From Pseudomonas putida S13.1.2 (GTDB lineage: Bacteria > Pseudomonadota > Gammaproteobacteria > Pseudomonadales > Pseudomonadaceae): a stretch of 64,000 nucleotides of DNA. Of this stretch, positions 18,860 through 27,489 are shown in pieces (the stretch's first letter is position 1; every line of letters begins with the position of its first letter). Location: assembly GCF_000498395.2 (NCBI RefSeq), contig NZ_CP010979.1, forward strand, positions 2,666,001 to 2,730,000. Direction: 5' to 3'. The notes beneath the pieces are model-generated. The model ran no database searches and was not told the DNA's origin. It saw nothing but the letters and a program-made list of their open reading frames with translations. Both the position numbers and the translations under genes were made by a program.

Positions 18860-20767
18860 TTAGAGCACGGGCTTGCGCGCCGCGCCGCTACGGGCCTTGG
18901 CCATGGCTGCCAGGCGTACCGGGACGTTGGCCGCACCGTAACCGGCATAGCCACCCTTGCGCTGGATGATCTCGAAGAAGAAACGCTCCTCGAACGGTTC
19001 GGTGTACACGTGGAACAGCTCGCCGCCCTGGGCGTCGCGGTCGTACAGCACGTTGTAGTACGCCAGTTCGCTGAGGAACTCGTCGTCGAAATCGAAGCGC
19101 GCCGCCAGGTCGTCGTAGTAGTTCAGCGGGATTTCCAGCAGCGGTACCCCAGCCAGCTTGGCACGTGCCACTTCACGGAAGATGTCGTCACAATCGAAGG
19201 CGATGTGGTGAACCCCCGAACCGCGGTAGCTGGACAGTGCATGGGCAATGGCGGTGTTGCGGTTTTCCGAGATGTTCAGCGGCAGGCGCAAGGTGCCGCA
19301 CTGGCTGCGCAGGGCACGGCTCTTGACCAGGCCATAAGGGTCGGGCAGCACCACTTCGTCGTCGGCGGCGAAGTCGAACAGGCTCTTGTAGAACAGCACC
19401 CAGCTGTCCAGCGACTCGGCTGGCAGGGCCAGGGCCATGTGGTCGATGCGGCGCAGGCCGCCAGTGGCGGCTGCAGCCTTGTCCAGGCTGAAATCGGTGT
19501 CGTACAGGGTGTGGCCGGCAGTGCCCTGCTCCACCAGGTACAACAGGCTGCCATCCGGCGCACGCACCGCCGGCACTTCGCACTCGTTGGGGCCGACCAG
19601 GCCGCGGAACGGCTGCCCACGGAAGGCAGTGGCACGCTTCAGGGCGGCTTGCTGGTCCTTGACCCGCAGTGCGGTGGCGCACAGCGACGGGCCGTGGGCC
19701 TCGAAGAAGTTGTGGCCGAAGGAATACGGCTCGGCGTTCAGGACAATGTTGATATCGCCCTGGCGCAGCAACTGCACGTCCTTGCTGCGGTGCTTGCCGG
19801 CTTCGGCAAAGCCCAGGCGCTTCAGCCAGCTACCCAGGCGCGCACCAACGGCTTCGTCGACCGCAAACTCAAGGAACTCCACACCATCATAGGTACTGGC
19901 CGCGGGCGGGGTGAACAGCACGCCAGGTTCGATCGGCGTGTTTTCCTGCTCCAGGCGCAAGCGGGTCTGTTCTTCGAGGTACAGCAGCGAACGTAAACCG
20001 TCGGCGGCATTCTGCCGGGTCGGCGCGGCGCGGAAGCCGTCGTTGAAAATTTCCAGCGACAGCGGGCCGCGGTAGCCGGTGGCAAGAATCGGCGCCAGGA
20101 AACCGGCCATGTCCATTTCGCCCTGCCCCGGGAAGCAGCGGAAGTGGCGGCTCCACTCCAGCACATCCATGGCCAGGATCGGCGCGTCGGCCATTTGCAC
20201 GAAGAAGATCTTGTCGCCGGGGATGTCGCGGATCGCGCTCGGGTCGCCCTTCAGCGACAAGGTGTGGAAGCTGTCGAGGATCACCCCGAGGGCCGGGTGA
20301 TCGGCCTGGCGCACCAGGTTCCAGACTTGCTGGTAGGTGTTGACGTGGCGGCCCCAGGCCAGGGCCTCATAGCCAATGCGCAGGCCACGTTTGCCGGCAT
20401 GCTCGCCTAAGAGGCGCAGGTCGTCGACCAGCAGCTGTTCGTCACCCAGGGCATCGGCCTGAACGTTGCTGCATACCAGCACCAGGTCGGTACCCAGCTC
20501 TTGCATGAGGTCGAACTTGCGTTCGGCGCGGTCGAGGTTTTTTTGCAGGCGGTCGCGGCGGCAGCCTTCAAAATCGCGGAACGGCTGGAACAGGGTGATG
20601 GCGATGCCAAGGTCGGCGCACATCTGGCGCACCTGGCGCGGGCTGCCAGCGTAGTAGAGCAAGTCGTTTTCGAAGATCTCGACGCCGTCAAAACCGGCGG
20701 CGGCGATGGCTTCGAGCTTTTCTGGCAGGGTGCCGCTCAAGGACACGGTAGCGATCGAACGCTGCAT
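18860..20767 (-). CDS. quiC1: 3-Dehydroshikimate dehydratase fused to a 4-HPPD-like (VOC) domain
   Basis: 635 residues from the ATG at 20767, preceded by AAGGA; a longer frame upstream has no ribosome-binding site. Residues about 1-265 form a xylose-isomerase-like TIM barrel with metal-ligand positions Glu134, Asp165, Gln191 and Glu239, the set known for bacterial dehydroshikimate dehydratases. Residues about 290-620 form two vicinal-oxygen-chelate modules similar to 4-hydroxyphenylpyruvate dioxygenase (RIDHMALALP, VHHIAFDCDDIF). The enzyme turns 3-dehydroshikimate into protocatechuate, feeding quinate/shikimate into the beta-ketoadipate pathway. Length and arrangement agree with P. putida QuiC1 (PP_2554). 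It is divergent from an MFS carrier, with a PcaR-like box between them. Confidence 0.93.
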   Translation of the reverse strand: MQRSIATVSLSGTLPEKLEAIAAAGFDGVEIFENDLLYYAGSPRQVRQMCADLGIAITLFQPFRDFEGCRRDRLQKNLDRAERKFDLMQELGTDLVLVCSNVQADALGDEQLLVDDLRLLGEHAGKRGLRIGYEALAWGRHVNTYQQVWNLVRQADHPALGVILDSFHTLSLKGDPSAIRDIPGDKIFFVQMADAPILAMDVLEWSRHFRCFPGQGEMDMAGFLAPILATGYRGPLSLEIFNDGFRAAPTRQNAADGLRSLLYLEEQTRLRLEQENTPIEPGVLFTPPAASTYDGVEFLEFAVDEAVGARLGSWLKRLGFAEAGKHRSKDVQLLRQGDINIVLNAEPYSFGHNFFEAHGPSLCATALRVKDQQAALKRATAFRGQPFRGLVGPNECEVPAVRAPDGSLLYLVEQGTAGHTLYDTDFSLDKAAAATGGLRRIDHMALALPAESLDSWVLFYKSLFDFAADDEVVLPDPYGLVKSRALRSQCGTLRLPLNISENRNTAIAHALSSYRGSGVHHIAFDCDDIFREVARAKLAGVPLLEIPLNYYDDLAARFDFDDEFLSELAYYNVLYDRDAQGGELFHVYTEPFEERFFFEIIQRKGGYAGYGAANVPVRLAAMAKARSGAARKPVL

Positions 20768-20900
20768 GGCGGGAGTTCCTTGTTGTTGGAAAATTACGGT
20801 GCCAGTCAGGTAAAAACCCCTGTCACAGTTTATGGCACGATCGATTATTCGCAGGTAAAGTCGTCGCTTCAATCTCTTTGTACGGAATGGTTAGTTTTGC

Positions 20901-20915
20901 GTTCGATTATCGCAC
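20901..20915 (+). promoter_or_regulatory. PcaR/IclR-type operator-like box between quiC1 and the MFS gene
   Basis: GTTCGATTATCGCAC differs at one base from the 15-base PcaR site GTTCGATAATCGCAC that I recall for P. putida pca promoters. It is embedded in a wider inverted repeat, GTTTTG...CAAAAC (20894-20919). A poorer relative (GATCGATTATTCGCAG) lies at 20839-20854. The box is about 134 bases before the quiC1 ATG and 140 before the MFS ATG. Confidence 0.6.
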
Positions 20916-21054
20916 AAAACCCGTTTTAACGAATTGCTAGACCGCTGGCCCGTGGTCAACATGAACCACAGACGCAGGCATACCGACCACTGCCTCCTGC
21001 CTTGGCGAACCAACGGCGGAACCTGCGCAAACAACAATAACAACGGAGACAACG

Positions 21055-22428
21055 ATGGCTCACTCCAGCTCGCAAGCCAAAAAAGCGACCGCCAGTGGAT
21101 GGATAGGCTCGGCACTCGAGTACTACGACTTCTTCATCTACGCCCAGGCCGCTGCACTGATCTTCCCGCAGATCTTCTTCCCCAATACCGACCCGAAGAT
21201 GGCCATCATCGCCTCGTTGGCCACTTACGGCGTGGGCTATCTGGCGCGTCCGGTCGGTGCCTTCGTGCTGGGCCACTGGGGTGACACCCGCGGGCGCAAG
21301 AACGTACTGCTGCTGTGCATGTTCCTGATGGGCCTGTCGACCATGGCGGTAGGCCTGCTGCCCACCTACCACGACATCGGCTACCTCGCGCCAGCCTTGC
21401 TGGTGGTGCTGCGCCTGATCCAGGGCTTTGCCGTGGCCGGGGAAATCTCCGGGGCCAGTTCCATGATCATGGAGCACGCGCCGTTCGGTCGAAGAGGCTA
21501 CTACGCCAGTTTCACCCTGCAAGGCGTGCAGGCTGGCCAAGTGCTGGCGGCGGCAGTGTTCCTGCCACTGGCTTACTTCATGCCCAGCGAAGCCTTCACC
21601 GAATGGGGCTGGCGCATTCCGTTCCTGATGAGCGCCATCGTGCTGATCGCAGGCTTCATCATCCGCAAGGAAGTGCATGAAACCCCGGCATTCGTGAAGG
21701 AAGAGAAGCAGGACAAGGTTGCCAAGTCGCCCATCAGCGAAGCCTTCCGTCACAGCTGGAAGCACATGGTGCTGGTGATGTTCATGGCCCTGATGAACGT
21801 GATCCCGGTGGTGGCCACCATCTTCGGCGCAGCCTACGCGGTGCAGCCTGCCTATGGCATCGGCTTCGACAAGAGCGTGTACCTGTGGATCCCGGTGGTC
21901 GGCAATATCGTCGCGGTGCTGGTGATCCCGTTTATCGGCAACCTGTCGGACAAGATCGGCCGCCGCCCGACCATGATCGCCGGCTGCCTGGGCTCTGGCC
22001 TGCTGGCCTTCGTTTACCTGTATGCGATCAGCATCCAGAACGTGCCAATGGCATTCGCCGCCTCGATCGTGATGTGGGGCATGGTCTACCAAGGTTACAA
22101 CGCGGTGTTCCCAAGCTTCTACCCAGAGCTGTTCCACACCCGCTACCGTGTTTCGGCCATGGCCATCGCGCAAAACATCGGCACCATGCTGACTGCCATG
22201 CTGCCAGCGCTGTTTGCCCTGGTTGCACCACCTGGCTCGGACAACATCCCGCTGGTGGTCGGTAGCCTGGCGTTCTTCATCACTTGCGTGTGCGCCCTGG
22301 CGGCCTACATTGCCCCGGAAACCCACCGCCTGGCGATGGAAGACCTGGGTAACCCGGATGCCAAGCCGATGGAAAAGGCAGCGTATGAAGCTAGCCGTAA
22401 AGGTAGCTTTCAGGCCGTGAGCCACTGA
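21055..22428 (+). CDS. MFS transporter of the metabolite:H+ symporter (ShiA/KgtP-like) family
   Basis: 457 residues, about twelve membrane segments. GSALEYYDFFIYAQAAAL at the N-terminus and GDTRGRKNVLL in the loop after helix 2 are hallmarks of the metabolite:H+ symporter group; NLSDKIGRRPTM is the matching central loop. GGAGA precedes the ATG. The position divergent from quiC1 suggests import of shikimate, quinate, dehydroshikimate or protocatechuate; that is inference from context. Compared with ShiA the length (about 440) fits. Its 3' end is convergent with ddc, with a REP pair between. Confidence 0.87.
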   Translation: MAHSSSQAKKATASGWIGSALEYYDFFIYAQAAALIFPQIFFPNTDPKMAIIASLATYGVGYLARPVGAFVLGHWGDTRGRKNVLLLCMFLMGLSTMAVGLLPTYHDIGYLAPALLVVLRLIQGFAVAGEISGASSMIMEHAPFGRRGYYASFTLQGVQAGQVLAAAVFLPLAYFMPSEAFTEWGWRIPFLMSAIVLIAGFIIRKEVHETPAFVKEEKQDKVAKSPISEAFRHSWKHMVLVMFMALMNVIPVVATIFGAAYAVQPAYGIGFDKSVYLWIPVVGNIVAVLVIPFIGNLSDKIGRRPTMIAGCLGSGLLAFVYLYAISIQNVPMAFAASIVMWGMVYQGYNAVFPSFYPELFHTRYRVSAMAIAQNIGTMLTAMLPALFALVAPPGSDNIPLVVGSLAFFITCVCALAAYIAPETHRLAMEDLGNPDAKPMEKAAYEASRKGSFQAVSH

Positions 22429-22437
22429 TAGATTGCA

Positions 22438-22562
22438 GGGGGCTGCTTTGCAGCCCTTTCGCGGCACAAGGCCGCTCCCACAGGTGGGATCGCATCAGCC
22501 CAGGCTTGCGCGTTCCCCTGTAGGAGCGGCCTTGTGCCGCGAATGGGCCGCAAAGCGGCCCC
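22438..22562. repeat. REP pair, TAGGAGCGGCC type
   Basis: Arms at about 22438-22482 and 22519-22562 are imperfect inverted copies sharing GCGGCACAAGGCCGCTCC. It lies between the convergent MFS and ddc genes. Confidence 0.8.
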
Positions 22563-22569
22563 GGCAAAT

Positions 22570-23982
22570 TCAGCCTGCAACCACTTCCTGCAGCCTCTGC
22601 CAAAGCTTCTCGACATGCTCCCGCTCAGTCGGCAGCGCACCAACCGACACCCGTACCATCCACCGCCCGTCCAGCGTCGCTGGCGTCACATACGCATCCC
22701 CGGACGCATTCAGCCGCTCGGCCCATCCCTTGGTATGCGCATCCAGCGCCTCCCCTTCCAGCCCCGCCGGCCGATGGCGAATGCACAAGGTCTGCAGTTG
22801 CACCGGCGCCAACACCTCCCACTGCGCCGCCGCCCCGACCTGTTCCGCCAGCCACCGGGCATTGTCCAGGTCACGCCGCAACCGCGCCTGCAATGCTTCG
22901 ACACCCTCGCTGCGCAACATGAACCACAGCTTCAACGCACGGAACCGGCGGCCCAGCGGGATACCCCAGTCACGCAGGTTTTTCACCTCGCCATCCACTG
23001 CCGATTGCAGATAACTTGGGTTGGTGCTCATCACCCGGATCAGGTGCTGCGGATCACGCACGTAGTAGATGGAGCAGTCGAAGGCCACACCCAACCACTT
23101 GTGTGCATTGACCACTACCGAATCGGCCAGCTCGATGCCGTCCCACATCCAGCGGCACTCGGGCAGGATCATCGCCGAACCGGCCATGGCCGAATCCACA
23201 TGCAGCCACAGGCCATGGGCCTGGGCGATCTCGCCAATCGGGCGCAGCGGGTCCAGCGCAGTGGTGGTCGTGGTGCCGGTGGTGGCCACCACGGCGCATG
23301 GCTGGTTGCCCGCTGCCAGGTCCTGCTCGATGGCTGCCTGCAGCGCCTGCGGGCGCAGGGCGTAGTGTTCGTCGGTGGGGATCAGGCGGATGTTGTCGCG
23401 ACCAAAACCGGCCAGCAACGCGGCCTTGTCCACCGAGCTGTGGGCGTGGGCGCTGACGTAGACGATCAGGGGTTTGGCCTGGGCTTGCAAGCCACCGCGC
23501 ACCAGTGCGTAGTCGCTGGCACGCTCACGGGCGCTGATCAGCGCCACCAGGGTGCTGGTAGAGGCCGTGTCCTGGATCACCCCACTCCATTGGCCCGACA
23601 GGCCGAGCAACTGGCGCAGCCAGTCGAGGGTGGTTTCTTCCAGTTCGCTCAGGGCCGGGCTGGACTGCCACGACAGGCCCAGCACACCCAGGCCGGTGCT
23701 GAGGAAGTCGCCAAGGACCGAGGACAGCGTACCGTTGGAGGGGAAGTAGCCGTAGAAGTCCGGATGCTGCCAATGGGACAGGCCGGGCATGACCAGTTGG
23801 TTGACGTCATCCAGGATGGCTTCGAAGGGTTCACCTTGCTGGGGAGCGGTGCCTGGCAAGGCGGCCTTGAGGTAGCCGGGCTCGACCTGGGCCATGACCG
23901 GGCGCTCGCCGACGGTCTGGCGGTAGTCGGCGATGAGGTCGATCAGTTGGTGGCCGTACTGGCGAAATTGTTCGGGGGTCAC
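22570..23982 (-). CDS. ddc: Aromatic L-amino-acid (L-DOPA-type) decarboxylase, PLP-dependent
   Basis: 470 residues from a GTG at 23982 that follows AGGAG; the longer frame upstream runs into a REP pair and is not coding. Group II PLP decarboxylase: the substrate-loop and dimer motifs HPDFYGYFPSNGTLSS and WSGVIQDTASTSTLVAL, the PLP-contact HVDSAMAGSA, and the Schiff-base lysine Lys295 in VVNAHKWLG. It removes CO2 from aromatic amino acids in the cytosol. Length and neighbours match the P. putida enzyme PP_2552, reported to prefer L-DOPA. Same strand as the LysR gene upstream (24186-25130), which may control it. Confidence 0.92.
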   Translation of the reverse strand: MTPEQFRQYGHQLIDLIADYRQTVGERPVMAQVEPGYLKAALPGTAPQQGEPFEAILDDVNQLVMPGLSHWQHPDFYGYFPSNGTLSSVLGDFLSTGLGVLGLSWQSSPALSELEETTLDWLRQLLGLSGQWSGVIQDTASTSTLVALISARERASDYALVRGGLQAQAKPLIVYVSAHAHSSVDKAALLAGFGRDNIRLIPTDEHYALRPQALQAAIEQDLAAGNQPCAVVATTGTTTTTALDPLRPIGEIAQAHGLWLHVDSAMAGSAMILPECRWMWDGIELADSVVVNAHKWLGVAFDCSIYYVRDPQHLIRVMSTNPSYLQSAVDGEVKNLRDWGIPLGRRFRALKLWFMLRSEGVEALQARLRRDLDNARWLAEQVGAAAQWEVLAPVQLQTLCIRHRPAGLEGEALDAHTKGWAERLNASGDAYVTPATLDGRWMVRVSVGALPTEREHVEKLWQRLQEVVAG

Positions 23983-24020
23983 GTGGGGGCTCTCCTGAGG
24001 GTAATCTACTGCCTGTACTG

Positions 24021-24112
24021 GCCTCTTCGCGGGTAAACCCGCTCCCACAGGTACTGCACCAAGTTCGAGAACGGTGCAGTACCTGTGGGAGCGGGTTTAC
24101 CCGCGAAGAGGC
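24021..24112. repeat. REP pair, GCGGGTAAACCCGC type, perfect 40-base arms
   Basis: Arms 24021-24060 and 24073-24112 are exact inverted copies around a 12-base spacer (AAGTTCGAGAAC). This is the classical P. putida REP core (GGCCTCTTCGCGGGTAAACC), here between the LysR gene and ddc. Confidence 0.9.
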
Positions 24113-24185
24113 CGGAACAGGCAACACAATGCCCCCAGTCTAGGCACCTGTCCCCCAGCGAATAACCCCGCCTTGCGCATACCTG

Positions 24186-25130
24186 CTATGGCAAACCCGC
24201 ATGCCCACCCTGCACGCCGAACTGCGACTGACGCCACAGCTCGAACACCCGGTTGCGCAACCAGCGATGCTCGGCCGAAGCCTGCAGCCGTTGGTGCCAT
24301 ACCACCCAGTAGCGCTGGCTGTGGTCGATAAAGCCCAACGGCCGCCATGCCAGATCATGCAAGCGGCACAGTTGCCGGGCGATATGCTCGGGCACGGTGG
24401 CCACGGCCTGGCTGTTGGCAATGACCTTTACGGTGGCAGAAAAAAACGGCACCTCCAGGCTGACCCGCCGCTGCAAGCCCTGGGCGCGCAGGTGGCGGTC
24501 GATGAAGCTGTCCTTGTCGCCACCACCGGAAATGCGCACATGCTTGTGCGCCAGGTAATCGGCCTGGCTGAGCGCGGTGTGCGCGGCCAGCGGGTGGTCG
24601 TGGCGCATCAGGCACACCGCACGGTCCTCGCCCAGCAAGCGCCCGTGCAGGTTGGGGGGCGACTCGTCGAACAAGGTGGTTGCCAGGTCGATTTCGCCGC
24701 TGGCCAACAACGCATACTGGCCGGCCTGCCAGGTACGGTACTCCAGCGATACACCTGGCGCTTCGTGTTCCAGCGCGGCCACCAGCAGCGGCAGCATGTG
24801 CTCGGCCACGTAGTCCGAGGCGGCCAGGCAGAAGCGCCGCTCGCAGCGGGCCGGGTCGAACACCGCGGGTTGGCGCAGGGCGTGCAGTTCTTCGAGAACC
24901 TGGCGCAGCGGTTCGACCAGGGCTTCGGCGTATTCGCTCAATACATAACCGCGGCCTTGGCGCACCAGCAGCGGATCATCGAAGGCCTCGCGCAGGTGGG
25001 CCAGCTGGCGGCTCAGGGCCGATTGGCTGACGCCCAGGCGCTCGGCGGCGTGGCTGAGGTTTTTCAGCTGCAGCAGGTGGTCGAGGGTGCGCAGGTGGGC
25101 GAGGCTGAGGGAGGCGAAGGTGGGGTTCAT
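24186..25130 (-). CDS. LysR-family transcriptional regulator (upstream of ddc)
   Basis: 314 residues from the ATG at 25130, preceded by GGGAG. An N-terminal winged helix-turn-helix (about 8-66: LRTLDHLLQLKNLSHAAERLG, QSALSRQLAHLREAF) is followed by a LysR substrate-binding domain (about 95-300). The VRQGRGYVLSEYAEAL and YWVVWHQRLQASAEHRWLRN segments are of the NodD/LinR-like subgroup. It probably regulates ddc and/or the quinate/shikimate genes; the effector is unknown. The upstream side is a REP pair rather than a divergent gene, so the target promoter is not obvious from layout. Confidence 0.88.
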   Translation of the reverse strand: MNPTFASLSLAHLRTLDHLLQLKNLSHAAERLGVSQSALSRQLAHLREAFDDPLLVRQGRGYVLSEYAEALVEPLRQVLEELHALRQPAVFDPARCERRFCLAASDYVAEHMLPLLVAALEHEAPGVSLEYRTWQAGQYALLASGEIDLATTLFDESPPNLHGRLLGEDRAVCLMRHDHPLAAHTALSQADYLAHKHVRISGGGDKDSFIDRHLRAQGLQRRVSLEVPFFSATVKVIANSQAVATVPEHIARQLCRLHDLAWRPLGFIDHSQRYWVVWHQRLQASAEHRWLRNRVFELWRQSQFGVQGGHAGLP

Positions 25131-25156
25131 GCAGGCTCCCTTCCAGTGAATCGACC

Positions 25157-25250
25157 GGCCCAATCGCCGGCAAGCCAGCTCCCACAGGTACATCACAAGC
25201 CTTGAAGGTTGTGGGGACCCTGTGGGAGCTGGCTTGCCGGCGATTGGGCC
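25157..25250. repeat. REP pair, CGCCGGCAAGCCAGC type, perfect 32-base arms
   Basis: Arms 25157-25188 and 25219-25250 are exact inverted copies. The pair sits between the end of the YebC-family gene and the start of the LysR gene. Confidence 0.88.
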
Positions 25251-25274
25251 GCAAAGCGGCCCTGGATCAGCAGG

Positions 25275-25985
25275 TCAGGCGGTGAGACCAACATAGACGT
25301 TCTGCACGTCATCGTTCTCGTCGATCGCTTCGAGGAACGCTTCAACCTCAGCCAGTGCTTCAGCACTCAGGCTGGCTGCGCTCACCGGGTTTTTCGGGGT
25401 GTAGCCGATCTTCGCCGAGGTCACGGTAAAGCCATGCTCCGGCAATGCCTTTTGCACGGCATCCAGATCAGTGGTGTCGGTGATGAACAGGGTGGAGCCC
25501 TCTTCTTCACCTTCTTCGAAGTCCTGGGCGCCGGCTTCGATGGCGGCCATTTCCGGGTCGGCGTCCCCTTCCGGGGTAGCTTCGATCAGGCCGACGTGGT
25601 TGAAGTCCCAGGCCACCGAGCCGCTGGCGCCCAGCTGGCCCTTGCGGAACAGCACGCGGATTTGCGCGACAGTGCGGTTGACGTTGTCGGTGAGGCACTC
25701 GACGATCAACGGTACCTGGTGCGGCGCGAAACCTTCGTAGCTGACTGCCGAGTACTGCACGGTATCACCGTCCAGACCAGCGCCCTTGCGAATCGCCCGT
25801 TCCAGCGTTTCGCGGGTCATCGAAGCCTTCTTGGCTTGCACGATGGCCAGGCGCAGGCGTGGGTTCATGTCGGGATCGGCGCCCGATTTGGCAGCGATCT
25901 GGATTTCCTTGGACAGCTTGCCCATGACCTTGCCTTTGGCATTGGCCGCTGTTTCTCTATGTTTGGCTTTCCACTGTGCGCCCAT
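25275..25985 (-). CDS. YebC/PmpR-family (TACO1-like) protein
   Basis: 236 residues covering the whole YebC family: N-terminal [27 protein letters not shown], then [30 protein letters not shown], and an acidic C-terminal domain ([14 protein letters not shown]). The N-terminus differs from canonical YebC (MAGHSKWANIKHRK), so this is the second, YeeN-like paralogue group. Family members are described either as DNA-binding regulators or as ribosome-associated factors helping translation of proline stretches; which applies here cannot be told. A 7-base inverted repeat (26006-26012/26023-26029) lies in its leader. Confidence 0.9.
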   Translation of the reverse strand: MGAQWKAKHRETAANAKGKVMGKLSKEIQIAAKSGADPDMNPRLRLAIVQAKKASMTRETLERAIRKGAGLDGDTVQYSAVSYEGFAPHQVPLIVECLTDNVNRTVAQIRVLFRKGQLGASGSVAWDFNHVGLIEATPEGDADPEMAAIEAGAQDFEEGEEEGSTLFITDTTDLDAVQKALPEHGFTVTSAKIGYTPKNPVSAASLSAEALAEVEAFLEAIDENDDVQNVYVGLTA

Positions 25986-26082
25986 GTCGACTCTCTTGTT
26001 TCAGCGGCCGGTTCAGGAAGCGACCGGCCAAAAGTGGGTGCATTTTATACGCCCTCAGGCATCGGATCGACAAGAAATCTCA

Positions 26083-27474
26083 TCAGCCTTTATCGGCTTT
26101 GCCCGCCGCTGCCGCAAACCGCGCCAGGCGCACATCCAGCCGACGCGGCCGCAAGCCGTGATCCTCGGCGCGCTCCTTGCGCCGGATGGCATTGCGCACC
26201 ATCAGCGAGCCCAGGTAGCGGATCGGTTCGGGCGGGAACAGCCCCAGCGGCCCCTTGACCAGCGGCGAACGGGTCCACGGGTTATCCAGCCCCAGCGCCA
26301 GTGACGAAAGAATCTGCCCGCCCATATGACACGGGCCAACGCCGCTACCGGAGTAACCAAAGCCGTAGAACACGTTGCCCTGCCCGTCCAACCGGCCAAA
26401 GAACGGCAAGCCGGTCACCGAGCGGTCCGACGGCCCGTTCCAGCTGGCCGCCAGTGGCACCTCGGCCAAGGCCGGGAAAAACTCGCCAAGGGTTTCGCCC
26501 AGCAATGGCCGGTACGGCGACGGCTGGTCGAATACTGGCAGCATGCGCCCGCCATAGGCAAACGTGTTGCCGCCCTTGCCAAGCATCAGCCGGCCATCAG
26601 AGGTGTTGTGGTAGTAATGCACGAAAATACGCGAGTCGAGCACGCTGATGCCGCTGTCCAGACCGATCTGGCTTAGCAGTTCGGGGCACGGTTCGGTAAT
26701 GACCATGTCGCTGGAAACGATCGCCACGCTGCGCTCGAACTGCGGGAAGGCACGCGCCATCCAGGCATTGAGGCCCAGCACCACGCGGTCGGCGCGCACT
26801 GTGCCATGAGCGGTGCGTACCTGCACCGGGGCACCGTGCTCCAGGCCGGTCATGGCTGTGCCTTCATGAATGCGCACGCCGCGCTGCAAGGCCACCCGGC
26901 GCAGGCCGCGCACCAGCTTGCCCGGCTGCACCGTGGCGGCAGCCGGCGAGAACCAGCCCTCCAGGTGCCGCGACGAACCCGCCAGACGCTGCACCTGCTC
27001 CAGCGGCAGGCGGTGGAAAGAGTTGATCCCCTTGTGCTCCAGCGCGGCGATGACCGCATCGGTGGCGCCGACCTGGGCCGTGTTGGTGGCGGTATACAAC
27101 GTGCCGTCCAGCCGATAGTCGCAGTCGATGCCATTGGCCGCGCAGAACGCGCCGATGTCCCCGATGCTGCGCTCTGACTCGCGCACCAGGCGCACCGCCT
27201 CGGCCATGCCGAACAGGCGCTCGAGGGTGAAGTACTTGGCCGACCAGGACAACGCGCAGCCACCATTGCGGCCACTGGCACCGGCGCCACAGATGTCGGC
27301 CTCGATCAGCACCACATCCAGGGCCGGTACCGCCTCCTTGAGCATCAGCGCCGTCCACAGGCCGGTGTAGCCACCGCCGACAATGCACGCATCGCAACCG
27401 GTATCGCCCTGCAGCGGCGGGCACACCGCTTCTTGCGCCGAATCCAGGGCCTGTTGCAGCCAGAAGGGTCTCAT
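26083..27474 (-). CDS. FAD-dependent amine/amino-acid-type oxidoreductase (DAO family)
   Basis: 463 residues. A dinucleotide-binding GGGYTGLWTAL is at about residues 33-43, with VVLIEADICGAGASGRNGGCAL following, as in DadA/PuuB-like oxidases that covalently or tightly bind FAD. C-terminal GLPFFGRLDGQGNVFYGFGYSGSG is the second flavin-contact motif. Likely oxidises a C-N bond, releasing aldehyde or keto product and ammonia or amine. It is the second gene of an operon with an organophosphate-antiporter-like MFS protein (15-base gap), with a LysR gene divergent. That pairing suggests an amino compound bearing a phosphate or phosphonate, e.g. an N-substituted aminoethylphosphonate; this is only an inference. 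Confidence 0.85.
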   Translation of the reverse strand: MRPFWLQQALDSAQEAVCPPLQGDTGCDACIVGGGYTGLWTALMLKEAVPALDVVLIEADICGAGASGRNGGCALSWSAKYFTLERLFGMAEAVRLVRESERSIGDIGAFCAANGIDCDYRLDGTLYTATNTAQVGATDAVIAALEHKGINSFHRLPLEQVQRLAGSSRHLEGWFSPAAATVQPGKLVRGLRRVALQRGVRIHEGTAMTGLEHGAPVQVRTAHGTVRADRVVLGLNAWMARAFPQFERSVAIVSSDMVITEPCPELLSQIGLDSGISVLDSRIFVHYYHNTSDGRLMLGKGGNTFAYGGRMLPVFDQPSPYRPLLGETLGEFFPALAEVPLAASWNGPSDRSVTGLPFFGRLDGQGNVFYGFGYSGSGVGPCHMGGQILSSLALGLDNPWTRSPLVKGPLGLFPPEPIRYLGSLMVRNAIRRKERAEDHGLRPRRLDVRLARFAAAAGKADKG

Positions 27475-27489
27475 TCGCTTGCTTTCCTT

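Noticed and set aside
22534..24036. 500-codon plus-strand frame opposite ddc
   Set aside because: ddc has the PLP lysine and expected length; the antisense frame has no family features.
26003..26030. GGCCGGT/ACCGGCC hairpin between the FAD oxidase and YebC-family genes
   Set aside because: Could be a terminator or leader structure, but it has a short stem and no T-run; not listed separately.
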